Part shown: positions 7,866 through 16,764 of the stretch, piece by piece
How the letters are laid out: each line of letters starts with the position of its first letter
Position numbering within the stretch: the first letter of the stretch is position 1
NCBI GenBank assembly: GCA_036384915.1
Contig: DASVLJ010000001.1
Span: 1-53,478 of the forward strand
Direction: 5' to 3'
Origin: PKWO01 sp036384915
GTDB taxonomy: Bacteria; Pseudomonadota; Gammaproteobacteria; Burkholderiales; Burkholderiaceae_D
Length of the DNA stretch: 53,478 bases
Position numbers and translations under genes: made by a program
Notes under the pieces: generated by a model
What the model saw: the letters and a program-made list of their open reading frames with translations, nothing else
Told to the model about the DNA's origin: nothing
Database searches by the model: none

Positions 7866-8661
7866 ACCGGCTGTCGTGATGGCGACGGCCAGCCAGGGTG
7901 CTGTCTTCTGGAATATCGAGTTGCGGCCGCAACTGGCTCGGCGTGCTGGCGTTCTTCTTGATTGCCAGGAGTAGCGCCTGCTGCATCGCCGCTGTGTTTT
8001 CTATGCCCATGGTATGGCCGATGCCCGACACAGTCTTGCTGTAGGCGAAAATATCGACCTCGCGGTAAGGCGGCTTGGTGCCAACGCAAAATTGCAGGAA
8101 ATCCGACAACAGCTTCATGCCCTTGTGCTTGATCGACTTGCCGATCAAGGTGTCGGCAATCGACAATGCCGCGACATAGGCGCAGCAGAACGCGTCGCCC
8201 TCGCAGCGGAACTCGCTGAGATGGCGCAGCGCGGCAATGCCGGCGCAGGTATCGATCACGTCAATGGCGTTGGCAAGGGCTTCACGCTCAAGATCGCGCG
8301 CCTCGGCGCGCTGCTTGTTGATATGTGCGGCGCGTTCCATGGCTTCCATCAGCTTGGACCACAGATCCTCGTCCGCAGCCTTCAAATCGTTGTTGTCCCA
8401 TTCGCCGGCCAAGCCGAAGGCACGCATTACGCCGGCAGCCTTGGCGCGCAGGTGGCGGCAAGTGTCGTCAGCCTTGGCGTATTGGTCGCGCAGGAAATTA
8501 GCGGCATCGCTCTGGGAAAAATACGGTGAAACGGCCGACGTCACCGACTTGCCGAGCACAGCATCGTTGATGACCTCGTTGCCGATGACGACGGCGTTTT
8601 TTTCCGCCGTATTCAACAACAGGTCGCGCCAAGGCGCATTGATTGCATCGTTAGGTAACAT
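7864..8661 (-). CDS. hypothetical protein, 265 aa
   Basis: I do not recognise this protein. It is mostly helical-looking and soluble, without signal peptide or membrane segment. A central charged segment (KQRAEARDLEREALANAI) could be a coiled coil. Several Cys lie in the second half (a DTCAG, an FRCEGDAFCCAYVA and an LQFCVGTKPPYREVDIF). The gene stops next to the terminator at 7838-7865 and its start is 110 bp from the tRNA remnant. The conserved-looking segment around GDAFCCAYVAALSIADTLIG suggests a real protein rather than a shadow; the opposite-strand frames are shorter and featureless. Confidence 0.6.
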   Translation of the reverse strand: MLPNDAINAPWRDLLLNTAEKNAVVIGNEVINDAVLGKSVTSAVSPYFSQSDAANFLRDQYAKADDTCRHLRAKAAGVMRAFGLAGEWDNNDLKAADEDLWSKLMEAMERAAHINKQRAEARDLEREALANAIDVIDTCAGIAALRHLSEFRCEGDAFCCAYVAALSIADTLIGKSIKHKGMKLLSDFLQFCVGTKPPYREVDIFAYSKTVSGIGHTMGIENTAAMQQALLLAIKKNASTPSQLRPQLDIPEDSTLAGRRHHDSR

Positions 8662-8769
8662 TGCTCACTGTTTAATACCGCGCGATGAAAAACGTCCGCA
8701 CGAAAAACAAAAAACCGACGAACGGTCTTTGAGGACAGCCCGCCTTGGCCGCGCAATAAGTTGAATGAG

Positions 8770-8828
8770 TGGCGGAAAAGGTCGGATTCGAACCGACGGC
8801 GTGGTATGACCGTACACTGGATTTCGAG
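8770..8828 (-). pseudogene. 3' half of a tRNA-Ser(CGA)-like gene (attachment-site remnant)
   Basis: Read on the minus strand, 8828 to 8770 runs from an anticodon-loop-like CTCGAAA through a variable region and a perfect T-arm (GTCGG-TTCGAAT-CCGAC). It continues to acceptor CTTTTCC, discriminator G and CCA. G73 and the long variable arm fit tRNA-Ser. No matching 5' half (GGAAAAG acceptor strand, D-arm, 5' anticodon stem) is found in the next 100 bp on the minus strand. The gene is therefore only a 3' half. Such halves are the classic distal scar left when an integrase inserts an element into a tRNA gene. Confidence 0.7.
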
Positions 8829-9346
8829 TTGCATGTTTGACACAGCGACTCGCCTGAAACTCGAATGAATCCTCGCCATTGCCCATTAGTAACTAGCAAA
8901 GCAAATGCTTGGTGCACCGATCAGCAAAAACAAGGCGCACACTTTCCATCCAATTTATGGGATTCGTTTGTGCCCAAGCCTCACATCTTTACGACAATAA
9001 CCACCTATTCGAAGTATATCATGGCGCTACACTTGGAATTTCTTCGTGACAAAGGGCGTCATTTGCGCTACGTCGACATCACGTTAATTTGACCCACTCT
9101 GCACGTTCCGAATTATCCGACTTCGCCAGCCACAAAGAAATCCAAAAAATTTCCACATGGAAACAAAAAGAAACACAAGTTATTTTACAATTTTTTTCAG
9201 TAACTAAGAATTTCGCCATGCTAAAATTCGCAAGAAAAAATTTGCAGCAAATTGAGTTACGTTGCGCCTAAGACAACGCCAGATGAAGATTCCAGAAAAT
9301 CGAAAATTGTAAGCGGTGGGGCAGTCACGCCACACCGGCAGGGGGT
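8829..9346. promoter_or_regulatory. AT-rich gene-free region upstream of the flagellar run
   Basis: About 515 bp whose composition is clearly more AT-rich than its surroundings, notably 9120-9260. It contains an 8-bp inverted repeat (ttcgagtt 8823-8830 / aactcgaa 8858-8865). Two short frames (8865-9092 and 9089-9271) have no family features and are not called. As the only sizeable gap before 28 co-oriented genes it should hold their promoter, but no convincing sigma-70, sigma-28 or sigma-54 promoter was found by eye. Confidence 0.45.
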
Positions 9347-9616
9347 GTGGTGAATTCTGATGTGGTGCTGCAGTTGGCTTCTCAACTGCTATGGAACGCG
9401 CTGTTGGTATCGGCGCCGATCTTAGGTTTAACGCTAGTGGTTGGCGTTCTGGTTAGTGTCCTGCAAGTGGTTACGCAAGTGCAGGACATGTCGCTGTCGT
9501 TCGTCCCCAAAATAGTCTCAGCAATCGTTGCATTGACGGTATTCGGGCCCTGGATGCTCAGAACGCTGCTCGCTTATGCGACAAATCTGATTTCCAATAT
9601 TCCGAACTATTTCTAA
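9347..9616 (+). CDS. fliQ: flagellar export gate protein FliQ
   Basis: Eighty-nine residues with two membrane helices, the normal FliQ size. The conserved core VLQVVTQVQDMSLSFVPKIV is followed by GPWMLRTLL. FliQ is part of the FliPQR export-gate complex inside the MS ring. GTG codons at 9347 and 9350 both can start; AGGGGG at 9340-9345 favours 9350. First gene of the 28-gene run. fliP, its usual upstream neighbour, is at the far end (28169), so the classic fliPQR block is split. Confidence 0.92.
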   Translation: MVNSDVVLQLASQLLWNALLVSAPILGLTLVVGVLVSVLQVVTQVQDMSLSFVPKIVSAIVALTVFGPWMLRTLLAYATNLISNIPNYF

Positions 9617-9620
9617 TTCC

Positions 9621-10388
9621 ATGCCTTTGGTGCTTGATGTCGGCATGGCGTGGTCGGAATCGATTTTGCTATGCTCTATCCGATTGGGTGCAACGCTGAT
9701 GATGACGCCCATTATCGACGGATTCGGTATTCCATTCCGGGTCCGCGTATTGCTGGTGCTGGCGCTCTCGTTCACGCTTGTCTCTGCGCTCCCCGAAGAC
9801 GCGATGCCGCCGGCCATGGCGACGTGGCCATTTATCACGGCCGCTGCGGGAGAGCTTGCCACCGGCGCCTTGCTCGGATTCGGCGCGCTGTGCGCATTTG
9901 CGGCCTTTTCTTTCGCAGGGAACCTACTGGATCAGCAACTCGGATTCAGTCTGGCCAATGTCTTCGATCCCATGACCCGAAGCCAATCTCCGCTGCTCGC
10001 CTCGATGTTCGGACTTGTCGCGATCGTCATGTTTTTCACCATGGACGCGCACCACGCACTGCTGCGTGGTTTTGCCTATTCGCTCCAGGAGGTGCCGCTC
10101 GCCAGCGGATTTCATGCCTCTTCTCCTGAGGCGCTGGTCCGCGCATTCGGATTGATATTCAGCTTCGGCTTGCTTTTGGCGGCGCCGGTGCTGTTTTGCG
10201 TCTACTTGGTCGAAATCGGCTTGGCCGTCATCTCCCGCAATCTGCCGCAAATGAATATTTTCATGATCAGCATGCCGGTAAAAATCGTCTGCGGCCTGCT
10301 GCTCCTATCTATCGTGATGCCTCGCCTCGGTACCTTGTTCGACCGAATATTCGGCTCCATTTTTCGTTTCTGGAGCAGCGTCCTATGA
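9621..10388 (+). CDS. fliR: flagellar export gate protein FliR
   Basis: A 255-aa polytopic membrane protein matching FliR length. Typical segments are SIRLGATLMMTPIIDGFGIP near the N-terminus, GELATGALLGFG, GNLLDQQLGFSLANVFDP, and ISRNLPQMNIFMISMPVKI in the last third. It assembles with FliP and FliQ as the secretion pore and contacts FlhB. The start ATG lies 5 bp after the fliQ stop with no clear ribosome-binding site, suggesting coupled translation. Confidence 0.93.
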   Translation: MPLVLDVGMAWSESILLCSIRLGATLMMTPIIDGFGIPFRVRVLLVLALSFTLVSALPEDAMPPAMATWPFITAAAGELATGALLGFGALCAFAAFSFAGNLLDQQLGFSLANVFDPMTRSQSPLLASMFGLVAIVMFFTMDAHHALLRGFAYSLQEVPLASGFHASSPEALVRAFGLIFSFGLLLAAPVLFCVYLVEIGLAVISRNLPQMNIFMISMPVKIVCGLLLLSIVMPRLGTLFDRIFGSIFRFWSSVL

Positions 10389-10433
10389 AGCGCACCATCA
10401 ATACAGGCGCGGATTGCGCATTGGACGTGTCTC

Positions 10434-11516
10434 ATGGCTGACCAAGAACAGGATCGCAGCGAGGCAGCCACACCGTATAAGCTCAAGCAGGCGCAGGAGC
10501 GAGGGCAGGTTTCGAAAAGCCAAGAAGCCGTGTTTGCAGCAGTCCTGGCTGGCTTTGTGCTCGTCTTGTTCGGCGAGGGGCGCCCTATCGCGCAAAAGGA
10601 ATTGATTTTGATGCGGCAGGCGATCGACAGCGCATCGCATCTGGAGTGGTCACCGGACACGACGGGAAAATGGCTCTTCGATCTGCTGTCGAACTCCTTG
10701 TCCCTGCTGACTCCATTCTTTTTGACGATCATCGTAGCCGCCATATTGGGCAACGTATTGCAAGTCGGCGCCATTTTCAGTTTTCGGCCGATTGCGCCCG
10801 ACTTTGAACGCATCAATCCGGCAGCCGGATTCAAGCGCTTGCTTTCCCTTACCCTGCTTTATAACGCGGCAAAAAGCGTGTTCAAATTGCTAGCGTTGAC
10901 ATGGGTGCTCTGGATCGTCTTGGGACAAGACTTTTCCCGCCTTGTCGTACTGAACCAGGTTGACGCAAGAGCCCACGCCGGCATTGTCATGGCTCAGGTG
11001 CCCTCGCTGTTGTTCAAGCTGCTGCTCGTGATGATTGCACTGGTGCTGTTCGACATCGGCTACACCCGGTGGGACTATGGCAAGAAAATGCGCATGAGCC
11101 GGCGCGAGGTTCGCGACGAGCACAAACAGCGCGAGGGTGATCCGCGGATCCGTTCTCGCATGCGCCAGCTACGCGCGGAAATGCTGAAACAGAGCCGGGC
11201 CTTGCGCAGCGTTCCTGACGCAGACGTCCTCATCACCAACCCTACCCACCTCGCGGTGGCCTTGTCCTATAAACATGGCGAAATGCCTGCGCCGAAGATG
11301 CTCGCGAAAGGCGCCGGTACGGTGGCGGCCAAAATGCGCGAGATTGCCCGACAGCGCTCTATTCCGATTGTCGAGAACCCGCCACTTGCGCGCGCGATGT
11401 ACAAGCGTCTGAAGACGGGCGAATTTCTCCCTGAAGATCTCTACCCCATGGCAGCAAAGATTCTTCTATGGGTATATTCGTTGCGCGCGGCGCGCGCAAG
11501 TATGGCAAAACAATGA
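10434..11516 (+). CDS. flhB: flagellar export switch protein FlhB
   Basis: A 360-aa protein with N-terminal TPYKLKQAQERGQVSKSQE, four membrane segments (about residues 32-210) and a cytoplasmic C-terminal domain. That domain carries the autocleavage motif N269-P270-T271-H272. FlhB switches export specificity from rod/hook to later substrates when hook length control is triggered. An intact NPTH motif implies a functional substrate-specificity switch. Its stop overlaps the flhA start (ATGA), so the two gate proteins are coupled. Confidence 0.95.
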   Translation: MADQEQDRSEAATPYKLKQAQERGQVSKSQEAVFAAVLAGFVLVLFGEGRPIAQKELILMRQAIDSASHLEWSPDTTGKWLFDLLSNSLSLLTPFFLTIIVAAILGNVLQVGAIFSFRPIAPDFERINPAAGFKRLLSLTLLYNAAKSVFKLLALTWVLWIVLGQDFSRLVVLNQVDARAHAGIVMAQVPSLLFKLLLVMIALVLFDIGYTRWDYGKKMRMSRREVRDEHKQREGDPRIRSRMRQLRAEMLKQSRALRSVPDADVLITNPTHLAVALSYKHGEMPAPKMLAKGAGTVAAKMREIARQRSIPIVENPPLARAMYKRLKTGEFLPEDLYPMAAKILLWVYSLRAARASMAKQ

Positions 11517-13555
11517 ATGCACTAAGAAAAATACTGGGCAACAACACCGACATCGCAATGGTTTTGCTGATCGTCGGGGTTCTGATGGTTCTTTTCACGC
11601 CCATACCGTCGGAACTGCTCGACTTCCTGATTCTGGCGAATTTCAGTTTCGCCCTACTCATACTCCTGCTGACCTTCTACATGGCGAAGCCTGTGGAGTT
11701 CTCGACCTTTCCGTCGATGCTGCTGATCGCCACATTGTTCAGGCTATCGCTCAATGTCGCCGCAACGCGGCTCATCCTGCGCGACGCCGACGCCGGACGC
11801 GTCATCGGTGCGGTCGGATCCTATGTGGTAGGGGGCAATTACGTCATCGGTTTGATCGTATTCTTTATCCTGATCGTCGTGCAATACGTTGTTGTGACGA
11901 ACGGTGCGCAGCGGGTCTCCGAAGTTGCCGCCCGCTTCACATTGGACAGCATGCCGGGTCAGCAGATGAGCATCGATGCCGACTTGAATATGGGCTTCAT
12001 CGACCAGCAGGAGGCACAGCGCCGGCGCAAAAACCTCAGTAAGGAAGCGGCGTTCTACGGTGCCATGGATGGCGCAAGCAAGTTCGTCAAAGGCGACGCG
12101 ATTGCCGGCATCATCATCATGCTCATTAATATCGTGGGCGGATTGATTATCGGTGTCATGCAGATGCAAATGAGCTGGCCGCAGGCACTGCAAAGCTATA
12201 CCTTGCTGACGATAGGGGACGGCATCGTCACACAAGTCCCGGCACTGGTAATTTCGGTAGGCACAGGGTTGATCGTCACCCGCTCCGCGTCGGACGATAA
12301 TTTAAGCGTGGCCGCCTTCGGCCAGATCACATCGCATCCGCGCACCATGGCCCTCGTCGCGTTGGCCCTGGCCGGGCTCACCGTGCTGCCGGGCATCCCG
12401 GTCATCCCGGCGCTGGCGCTGATTGCGGTCTACGGCGCCTTGTTTCTGGTCAAACGCGGCATGAAGGATTCGAGGGATAAGGCGCAAACGGAAGACGCGG
12501 AAGTGACGACTCCTGCCGACGGCGACGCCTATGCCACGCTTGCAATTGAAGCGATCGAAGTCAGGTTCGGCACGCAATTGCTGCCGGTTTTCGAAGGTGA
12601 GGAAGCTGTCTTCAACGAACGGATTTCCACATTCAGAAAACAATATGCGCAGGAATCGGGTTTGGTGCTGCCGTCCATCCGTTTCCGCAGCACGCCGAAG
12701 CTTGGGCAACAGGAATACGAGATCGCCGTTTACGGCGTGACGGTGGCCCGCGGCGAGCTGCAATTGGACCGGACTTTGGCCATCCACAGCGGAGGCGACC
12801 AAAAAAAGCTCAAGGGCATCGAGACAAAGGAGCCGACTTACGGATTGCCCGCCGTCTGGATCGAGGAGAGCGAACGGGAACTGGCGCGCAACTCCAGATT
12901 TACGCTGGTCGATCCCCCGACCGTTTTCATGACGCATCTGAGCGAGACGCTACGGCGCCAGTCGGCCAATCTCTTGACGCGCAAGGAAATGGAACGATTG
13001 CTGGCCCGCGTACGCGAACAGCAACCCGGGCTGGTCGAGGAATTCATCCCAACGGCGCTGTCTTTAAGCGACGTGCAACGTGTTTTGCAGAATCTGCTGC
13101 GTGAAAAGGTGTCGATCCGAAATCTGGAAGCAATTGTCGAAACGCTGGCTGATCGTGTCCGCGCAAGCAAGGACCCTACCGTGCTAACCGAAATGGTCAG
13201 GCAACGCCTGGCAGCGGTGATTTGCCAATCACTGACAGGGAACAACAATTTCCTACAGGTGATGACGCTCGATCCGTCCATTGAGCAAAAGCTGATGCAA
13301 AGCGTCCGTGATGCCGAAGGAGGCGGAAATATCGCGATCGAGCCAAAGTTCGCCGAACAGATTGTCTCGCGAATCGCACAATTGACGGAAAAAATGATGA
13401 AGAGCAACGCGATGCCTGTGTTGATCTGCGCGCCCGATTTGCGGCGCCACATACGCGCATTGTCCGAGCGCATGGCACCGCATTTGCGTGTGTTGTCACT
13501 TGCTGAAATTCCCAACACGCTGGAGCTGCGCGCGTTCGGCGCAGTCACCCTCTAG
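11513..13555 (+). CDS. flhA: flagellar export gate protein FlhA
   Basis: Start at 11513 (680 aa), overlapping the flhB stop; an upstream in-frame ATG at 11468 lies inside flhB and is not preferred. The membrane half contains FSTFPSMLLIATLFRLSLN, the FHIPEP-type region VTNGAQRVSEVAARFTLDSM, PGQQMSIDADLNMGFID and FVKGDAIAGIIIMLIN. The cytoplasmic half ends in the ring-forming domain that docks chaperone-substrate complexes. Length and domain order match FlhA (about 690 aa). FlhA forms the nonameric export ring at the base of the apparatus. Confidence 0.96.
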   Translation: MNALRKILGNNTDIAMVLLIVGVLMVLFTPIPSELLDFLILANFSFALLILLLTFYMAKPVEFSTFPSMLLIATLFRLSLNVAATRLILRDADAGRVIGAVGSYVVGGNYVIGLIVFFILIVVQYVVVTNGAQRVSEVAARFTLDSMPGQQMSIDADLNMGFIDQQEAQRRRKNLSKEAAFYGAMDGASKFVKGDAIAGIIIMLINIVGGLIIGVMQMQMSWPQALQSYTLLTIGDGIVTQVPALVISVGTGLIVTRSASDDNLSVAAFGQITSHPRTMALVALALAGLTVLPGIPVIPALALIAVYGALFLVKRGMKDSRDKAQTEDAEVTTPADGDAYATLAIEAIEVRFGTQLLPVFEGEEAVFNERISTFRKQYAQESGLVLPSIRFRSTPKLGQQEYEIAVYGVTVARGELQLDRTLAIHSGGDQKKLKGIETKEPTYGLPAVWIEESERELARNSRFTLVDPPTVFMTHLSETLRRQSANLLTRKEMERLLARVREQQPGLVEEFIPTALSLSDVQRVLQNLLREKVSIRNLEAIVETLADRVRASKDPTVLTEMVRQRLAAVICQSLTGNNNFLQVMTLDPSIEQKLMQSVRDAEGGGNIAIEPKFAEQIVSRIAQLTEKMMKSNAMPVLICAPDLRRHIRALSERMAPHLRVLSLAEIPNTLELRAFGAVTL

Positions 13556-13591
13556 TTCAATAGTTCATCAAATATCCTACGGAAAACATAT

Positions 13592-14326
13592 ATGAGCGAT
13601 GCTCTTACGATAGCAATCCAAAGCATGCAAAACGATTTGCAGCGCATGGACATCATTAGTCAAAACGTCGTCAATAGCGCGACACCGGGATACCGTCGTG
13701 CCTTGCCTTCGAGCCAAAATTTCGAAGCGGTGTTGCAAAATAGCGCGCTGCCCGGCGCCGCTCATGATATAGGAATCGAACTGCCCATGGTTGCCAGTGT
13801 GCTCGACACCACGACCGGTTCTGTCAAGTCGACCGGTCGGCCGCTCGATATCGCGATCAGCGGCGACGGCTACTTCGAATTGACCACACCGAACGGCGTG
13901 GCGTATACGCGAGCAGGCAATTTCCGCCTGGACGACAGCGGCCGACTGGTGTCCGAGGAGGGTTTCGCGGTCAACGGCCGAGGCGGCGACATCGTCCTTA
14001 ATGGCAAAGCCCCGCTCATCTCCGCCGATGGGACGATTAGCGATGGGGACACCAAGATCGGCCAGATCAAGATAGTACGCTTTGAAAAAAAAGAGCGTAT
14101 GGAAACCCAGGGCAACGGCTTGTTAATGCCTTTGAATCGCGAGGCCAACACCACGGATTCGAACGCCCAGCTTCAGGTCGGCTATATCGAAAATGCGAAC
14201 GTGGTGCCGCTGAATGAAATGGTCAACATGCTGGAAACCTCGCGCCATTTCGAATCGCAGCAAAAGCTGTTCCAAGGCTATGACGAAGTGCTGTCGTCGG
14301 CCATCCAGAAACTCGGCCAATTCTAA
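13592..14326 (+). CDS. flgF: flagellar proximal rod protein FlgF
   Basis: A 244-aa member of the rod/hook/filament axial family. The N-terminal motif region QNVVNSATPGYRRALPS, central RPLDIAISGDGYFELTTP and YTRAGNFRLDDSGRLV, and C-terminal helix VNMLETSRHFESQQKL identify it. The order flgF-flgG, directly after flhA, differs from the usual flgBCDEFGHIJ layout. Short 36-bp gap from flhA. Confidence 0.9.
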   Translation: MSDALTIAIQSMQNDLQRMDIISQNVVNSATPGYRRALPSSQNFEAVLQNSALPGAAHDIGIELPMVASVLDTTTGSVKSTGRPLDIAISGDGYFELTTPNGVAYTRAGNFRLDDSGRLVSEEGFAVNGRGGDIVLNGKAPLISADGTISDGDTKIGQIKIVRFEKKERMETQGNGLLMPLNREANTTDSNAQLQVGYIENANVVPLNEMVNMLETSRHFESQQKLFQGYDEVLSSAIQKLGQF

Positions 14327-14349
14327 TCAATCTCCCAGAGAGTCGCAGC

Positions 14350-15201
14350 ATGAACAACTCCTTATACATCGCCGCCACCGGCATGCAAGCCCAGCAGTTG
14401 GGCCTCGACGCCATCGCAAACAATTTGACCAACCTCAATACGCCGGGGTTCAAATCGAGTATCGTCAATTTCCAGGAATTGATGTACTCCGGTACGTCGG
14501 GAGCGCATGCCGTGGATGGAGCATCGCACCTTCAACGCGTGAACCGTAGCGTCGGAGGCCACGTAGCCGGCGCCGCCAATCCGATTGAGGCAAGCGATTC
14601 GCAAGACGCCTTTTTCGGCGCCGGGGTGGCCGTCGGCAGTACGACCAAAGATTTCACCACGGGTACCCTGACGCAAACCAATTCGCAGCTCGACCTAGCC
14701 ATACAAGGCAACGGCTTCATCGAAGTCGTGATGCCCGACGGCAGCCTTGGCTATACGCGCGGCGGCACGCTCTCGGTAAGCAAGGATAACTTCCTGCTGA
14801 GCCCCCAGGGTTACGAACTGAAGCCATCGATCCGCATACCCGCGAACGTTTCCGGCTTGACCATTTCCGCGACTGGTCAGGTGTCGGTGACAACCGGCAC
14901 ATCGTCCGTCGCGACACAGGTAGGGCAAATCGAGTTGGCCAGCTTCAGCAACCCGGGCGCCTTGACTCCCCTGGGCAACGGCCTTTACGTCCCAGCCGAC
15001 GCGGCAGGCCGCGTGACCTACGGCAAGCCCGGTGACAGCAACACCGGCACGCTGTCGCAAGGGTTCATCGAAGGCTCCAACGTCAACATGGTCAGTCAGA
15101 TGGTCAATCTGATGGTCGCGCAGCGTGCCTATGAATTGAGTGCCAAAGTCGTCCAGACTTCGGATGAACTGATGTCGATGACAAACAACCTGCGCCGCTG
15201 A
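14350..15201 (+). CDS. flgG: flagellar distal rod protein FlgG
   Basis: A 283-aa distal-rod subunit, slightly longer than E. coli FlgG (260). It shows MNNSLYIAATGMQAQQLGLD, NNLTNLNTPGFKSS, LDLAIQGNGFIEVVMPDG, YTRGGTLSVSKDNFLL, GFIEGSNVNMVSQMVNLM and the C-terminal AYELSAKVVQTSDELMSMT. FlgG forms the drive-shaft segment that crosses the periplasm. Its presence, with FlgH and FlgI, indicates an apparatus spanning both membranes. Confidence 0.94.
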   Translation: MNNSLYIAATGMQAQQLGLDAIANNLTNLNTPGFKSSIVNFQELMYSGTSGAHAVDGASHLQRVNRSVGGHVAGAANPIEASDSQDAFFGAGVAVGSTTKDFTTGTLTQTNSQLDLAIQGNGFIEVVMPDGSLGYTRGGTLSVSKDNFLLSPQGYELKPSIRIPANVSGLTISATGQVSVTTGTSSVATQVGQIELASFSNPGALTPLGNGLYVPADAAGRVTYGKPGDSNTGTLSQGFIEGSNVNMVSQMVNLMVAQRAYELSAKVVQTSDELMSMTNNLRR

Positions 15202-15206
15202 CAAGC

Positions 15207-16178
15207 ATGTTCCGTTTAGTCTGTTCAATCGGTTTGGCCGCCCTCGCGGCACTCGGCCCATGCCGGTCCGTGCAAGCCGGCGAGGCTGTGCATGCGACGA
15301 TACGCGCCGAAGCATCGGCCGAAGGCCGAAGCGTGACCTTGGGTGATCTTGCCGAGCTCAGCGGTGCGGCGGCCGAGCAACTGGCGTCACTTGCCCATAC
15401 GCGCCTGGCGGCAGCGCCACAGCCTGGCGGCACGCTGCACCTTACCAAACGCCAAGTAACACGCTTGCTCCGCGAAGCGGGCGTCGCGGCAATTGTCGTC
15501 GATGGCGCTGACGACACGCTCGTCACCGCGACGTCAGTCACGCTCGACATGAACGCCGTCGTCGCGACGGCCAAGGCAAAGCTGGCGGAAGAACTGCGGC
15601 AAAACGGGCAAACTCTGGAATTGACACCGCAGGACGACATGCACGAACTCCGCCTCCCGCACGGTTCGGTGGCGCTGACCGCCAGGAATGCCCCGCATCG
15701 CGACCTGCACAGTCGCATGAGCGTCTATGTGGATGTGCTCCTCGACGGACAATACTACCGCACCGTACCTGTGACGTTCTCCGTCAGCGCCGCCGGTCCG
15801 GTCTTGGTGGCGCGCCATGATCTGCCCAAAGGCGCAGTGCTGGACTGCAACGACACTGAATCGCAACAGCGCGACCTCGCCGCCCTCGCATCGCCTCCGC
15901 TAACCGGCGATTGCGCGGCATTGCTGAAGCGGACGAAGCGCAATCTGGCCGCCGGCGAAGTGCTGCTCGCGAATGCAGCCGAACCTCTTCCTGCCGTGAG
16001 TGAAGGACAGTACGTCACGTTGAAAGTTGCCGAAGGCGCGGTCGTCATCGAGTCGCGCGCCCTCGCTTTGACCGACGGCGAAATGGGGCAACGCATTCCG
16101 GTGAAGCCGACCATGGGCGAAGAACCTGTACTGGCGGTCGTCGTCGCGCCCGGGCTCGTCAATCTATCGGAAAAATAA
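15207..16178 (+). CDS. flgA: flagellar P-ring assembly chaperone FlgA
   Basis: A 323-aa exported protein (N-terminal signal MFRLVCSIGLAALAALG with likely cleavage near QAGEA). The C-terminal SAF-type region includes VLVARHDLPKGAVLDCND, a KRNLAAGEVLL and a VTLKVAEGAVVIESRALAL segment. FlgA chaperones FlgI polymerisation into the P ring. It is about 100 residues longer than E. coli FlgA, the additional part being N-terminal. It sits immediately before flgH and flgI, whose products it serves. Confidence 0.85.
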   Translation: MFRLVCSIGLAALAALGPCRSVQAGEAVHATIRAEASAEGRSVTLGDLAELSGAAAEQLASLAHTRLAAAPQPGGTLHLTKRQVTRLLREAGVAAIVVDGADDTLVTATSVTLDMNAVVATAKAKLAEELRQNGQTLELTPQDDMHELRLPHGSVALTARNAPHRDLHSRMSVYVDVLLDGQYYRTVPVTFSVSAAGPVLVARHDLPKGAVLDCNDTESQQRDLAALASPPLTGDCAALLKRTKRNLAAGEVLLANAAEPLPAVSEGQYVTLKVAEGAVVIESRALALTDGEMGQRIPVKPTMGEEPVLAVVVAPGLVNLSEK

Positions 16179-16182
16179 TCCT

Positions 16183-16764
16183 ATGAAACGTAAAATTCTC
16201 CGCGCCCTGGTGCTGTCTGCATGCCAATTTATCTTGATCTGCCACGCCGTGGCCGAAGACCTGTATAGCGAAAAGACCTATCGTCCGCTCGCCTCGGACA
16301 AGCGGGCGCATCTGCCCGGCGACGCGATCACGATCATGATCTATGAAAACTCCAGCGCCTCCACCACGGCAGGGACCAACGTGCAGCGCAATACCAATAT
16401 CGGCCTCCAGGCTTCGCTGGACCAACACAGCCATCAGGCCGCCGCCGGCACGACTTCCACCTTCGATGGCGGCGGAACCGTGCAACGCAGCGACAATCTG
16501 CTTGCGCAGATCACCGTGACTGTGGAAAGGGTTGCGCCGAACGGCGATCTCTGGATCAAGGGCGAACAAGTTGTCGAAATCAATTCCGACAAACAGAAAA
16601 TCAGGGTCGAGGGACGCATACGCACGCTCGACATTTCCGACACCAATACCGTGCCTTCGAACCGCATAGCCGATGCAAAAGTCAGCTATCTAGGCGACGG
16701 CGACCTCGCTTCACATCAAAAGCCGGGGTGGCTTTCCAGATTCTTTACTTGGGCAGGACTATGA
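16183..16764 (+). CDS. flgH: flagellar L-ring protein FlgH
   Basis: A 193-aa outer-membrane ring subunit, shorter than E. coli FlgH (232). Family blocks: GDAITIMIYENSSAS, VERVAPNGDLWIKGEQVVEI, VEGRIRTLDISDTNTVPSNR, ADAKVSYLGDGDLA and PGWLSRFF. FlgH is normally a lipoprotein with LxGC. Here the signal region MKRKILRALVLSACQFILIC contains a possible L-S-A-C box at Cys14, with an unusually short hydrophobic part. Otherwise cleavage after HAVA by signal peptidase I is likely. Lipidation is therefore uncertain. The stop overlaps the flgI start (ATGA). Confidence 0.9.
   Translation: MKRKILRALVLSACQFILICHAVAEDLYSEKTYRPLASDKRAHLPGDAITIMIYENSSASTTAGTNVQRNTNIGLQASLDQHSHQAAAGTTSTFDGGGTVQRSDNLLAQITVTVERVAPNGDLWIKGEQVVEINSDKQKIRVEGRIRTLDISDTNTVPSNRIADAKVSYLGDGDLASHQKPGWLSRFFTWAGL

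Noticed and set aside
9022..9036. Sigma-54-like promoter tggcgctacacttgg
   Set aside because: The -24 GG is present but the -12 dinucleotide is GG rather than GC and no enhancer site is seen. A sigma-28 consensus was also searched for in 8880-9346 without success.
8865..9271. Two short plus-strand frames (75 and 60 aa) before fliQ
   Set aside because: No family motif, no ribosome-binding site, AT-rich composition; more likely a regulatory region.
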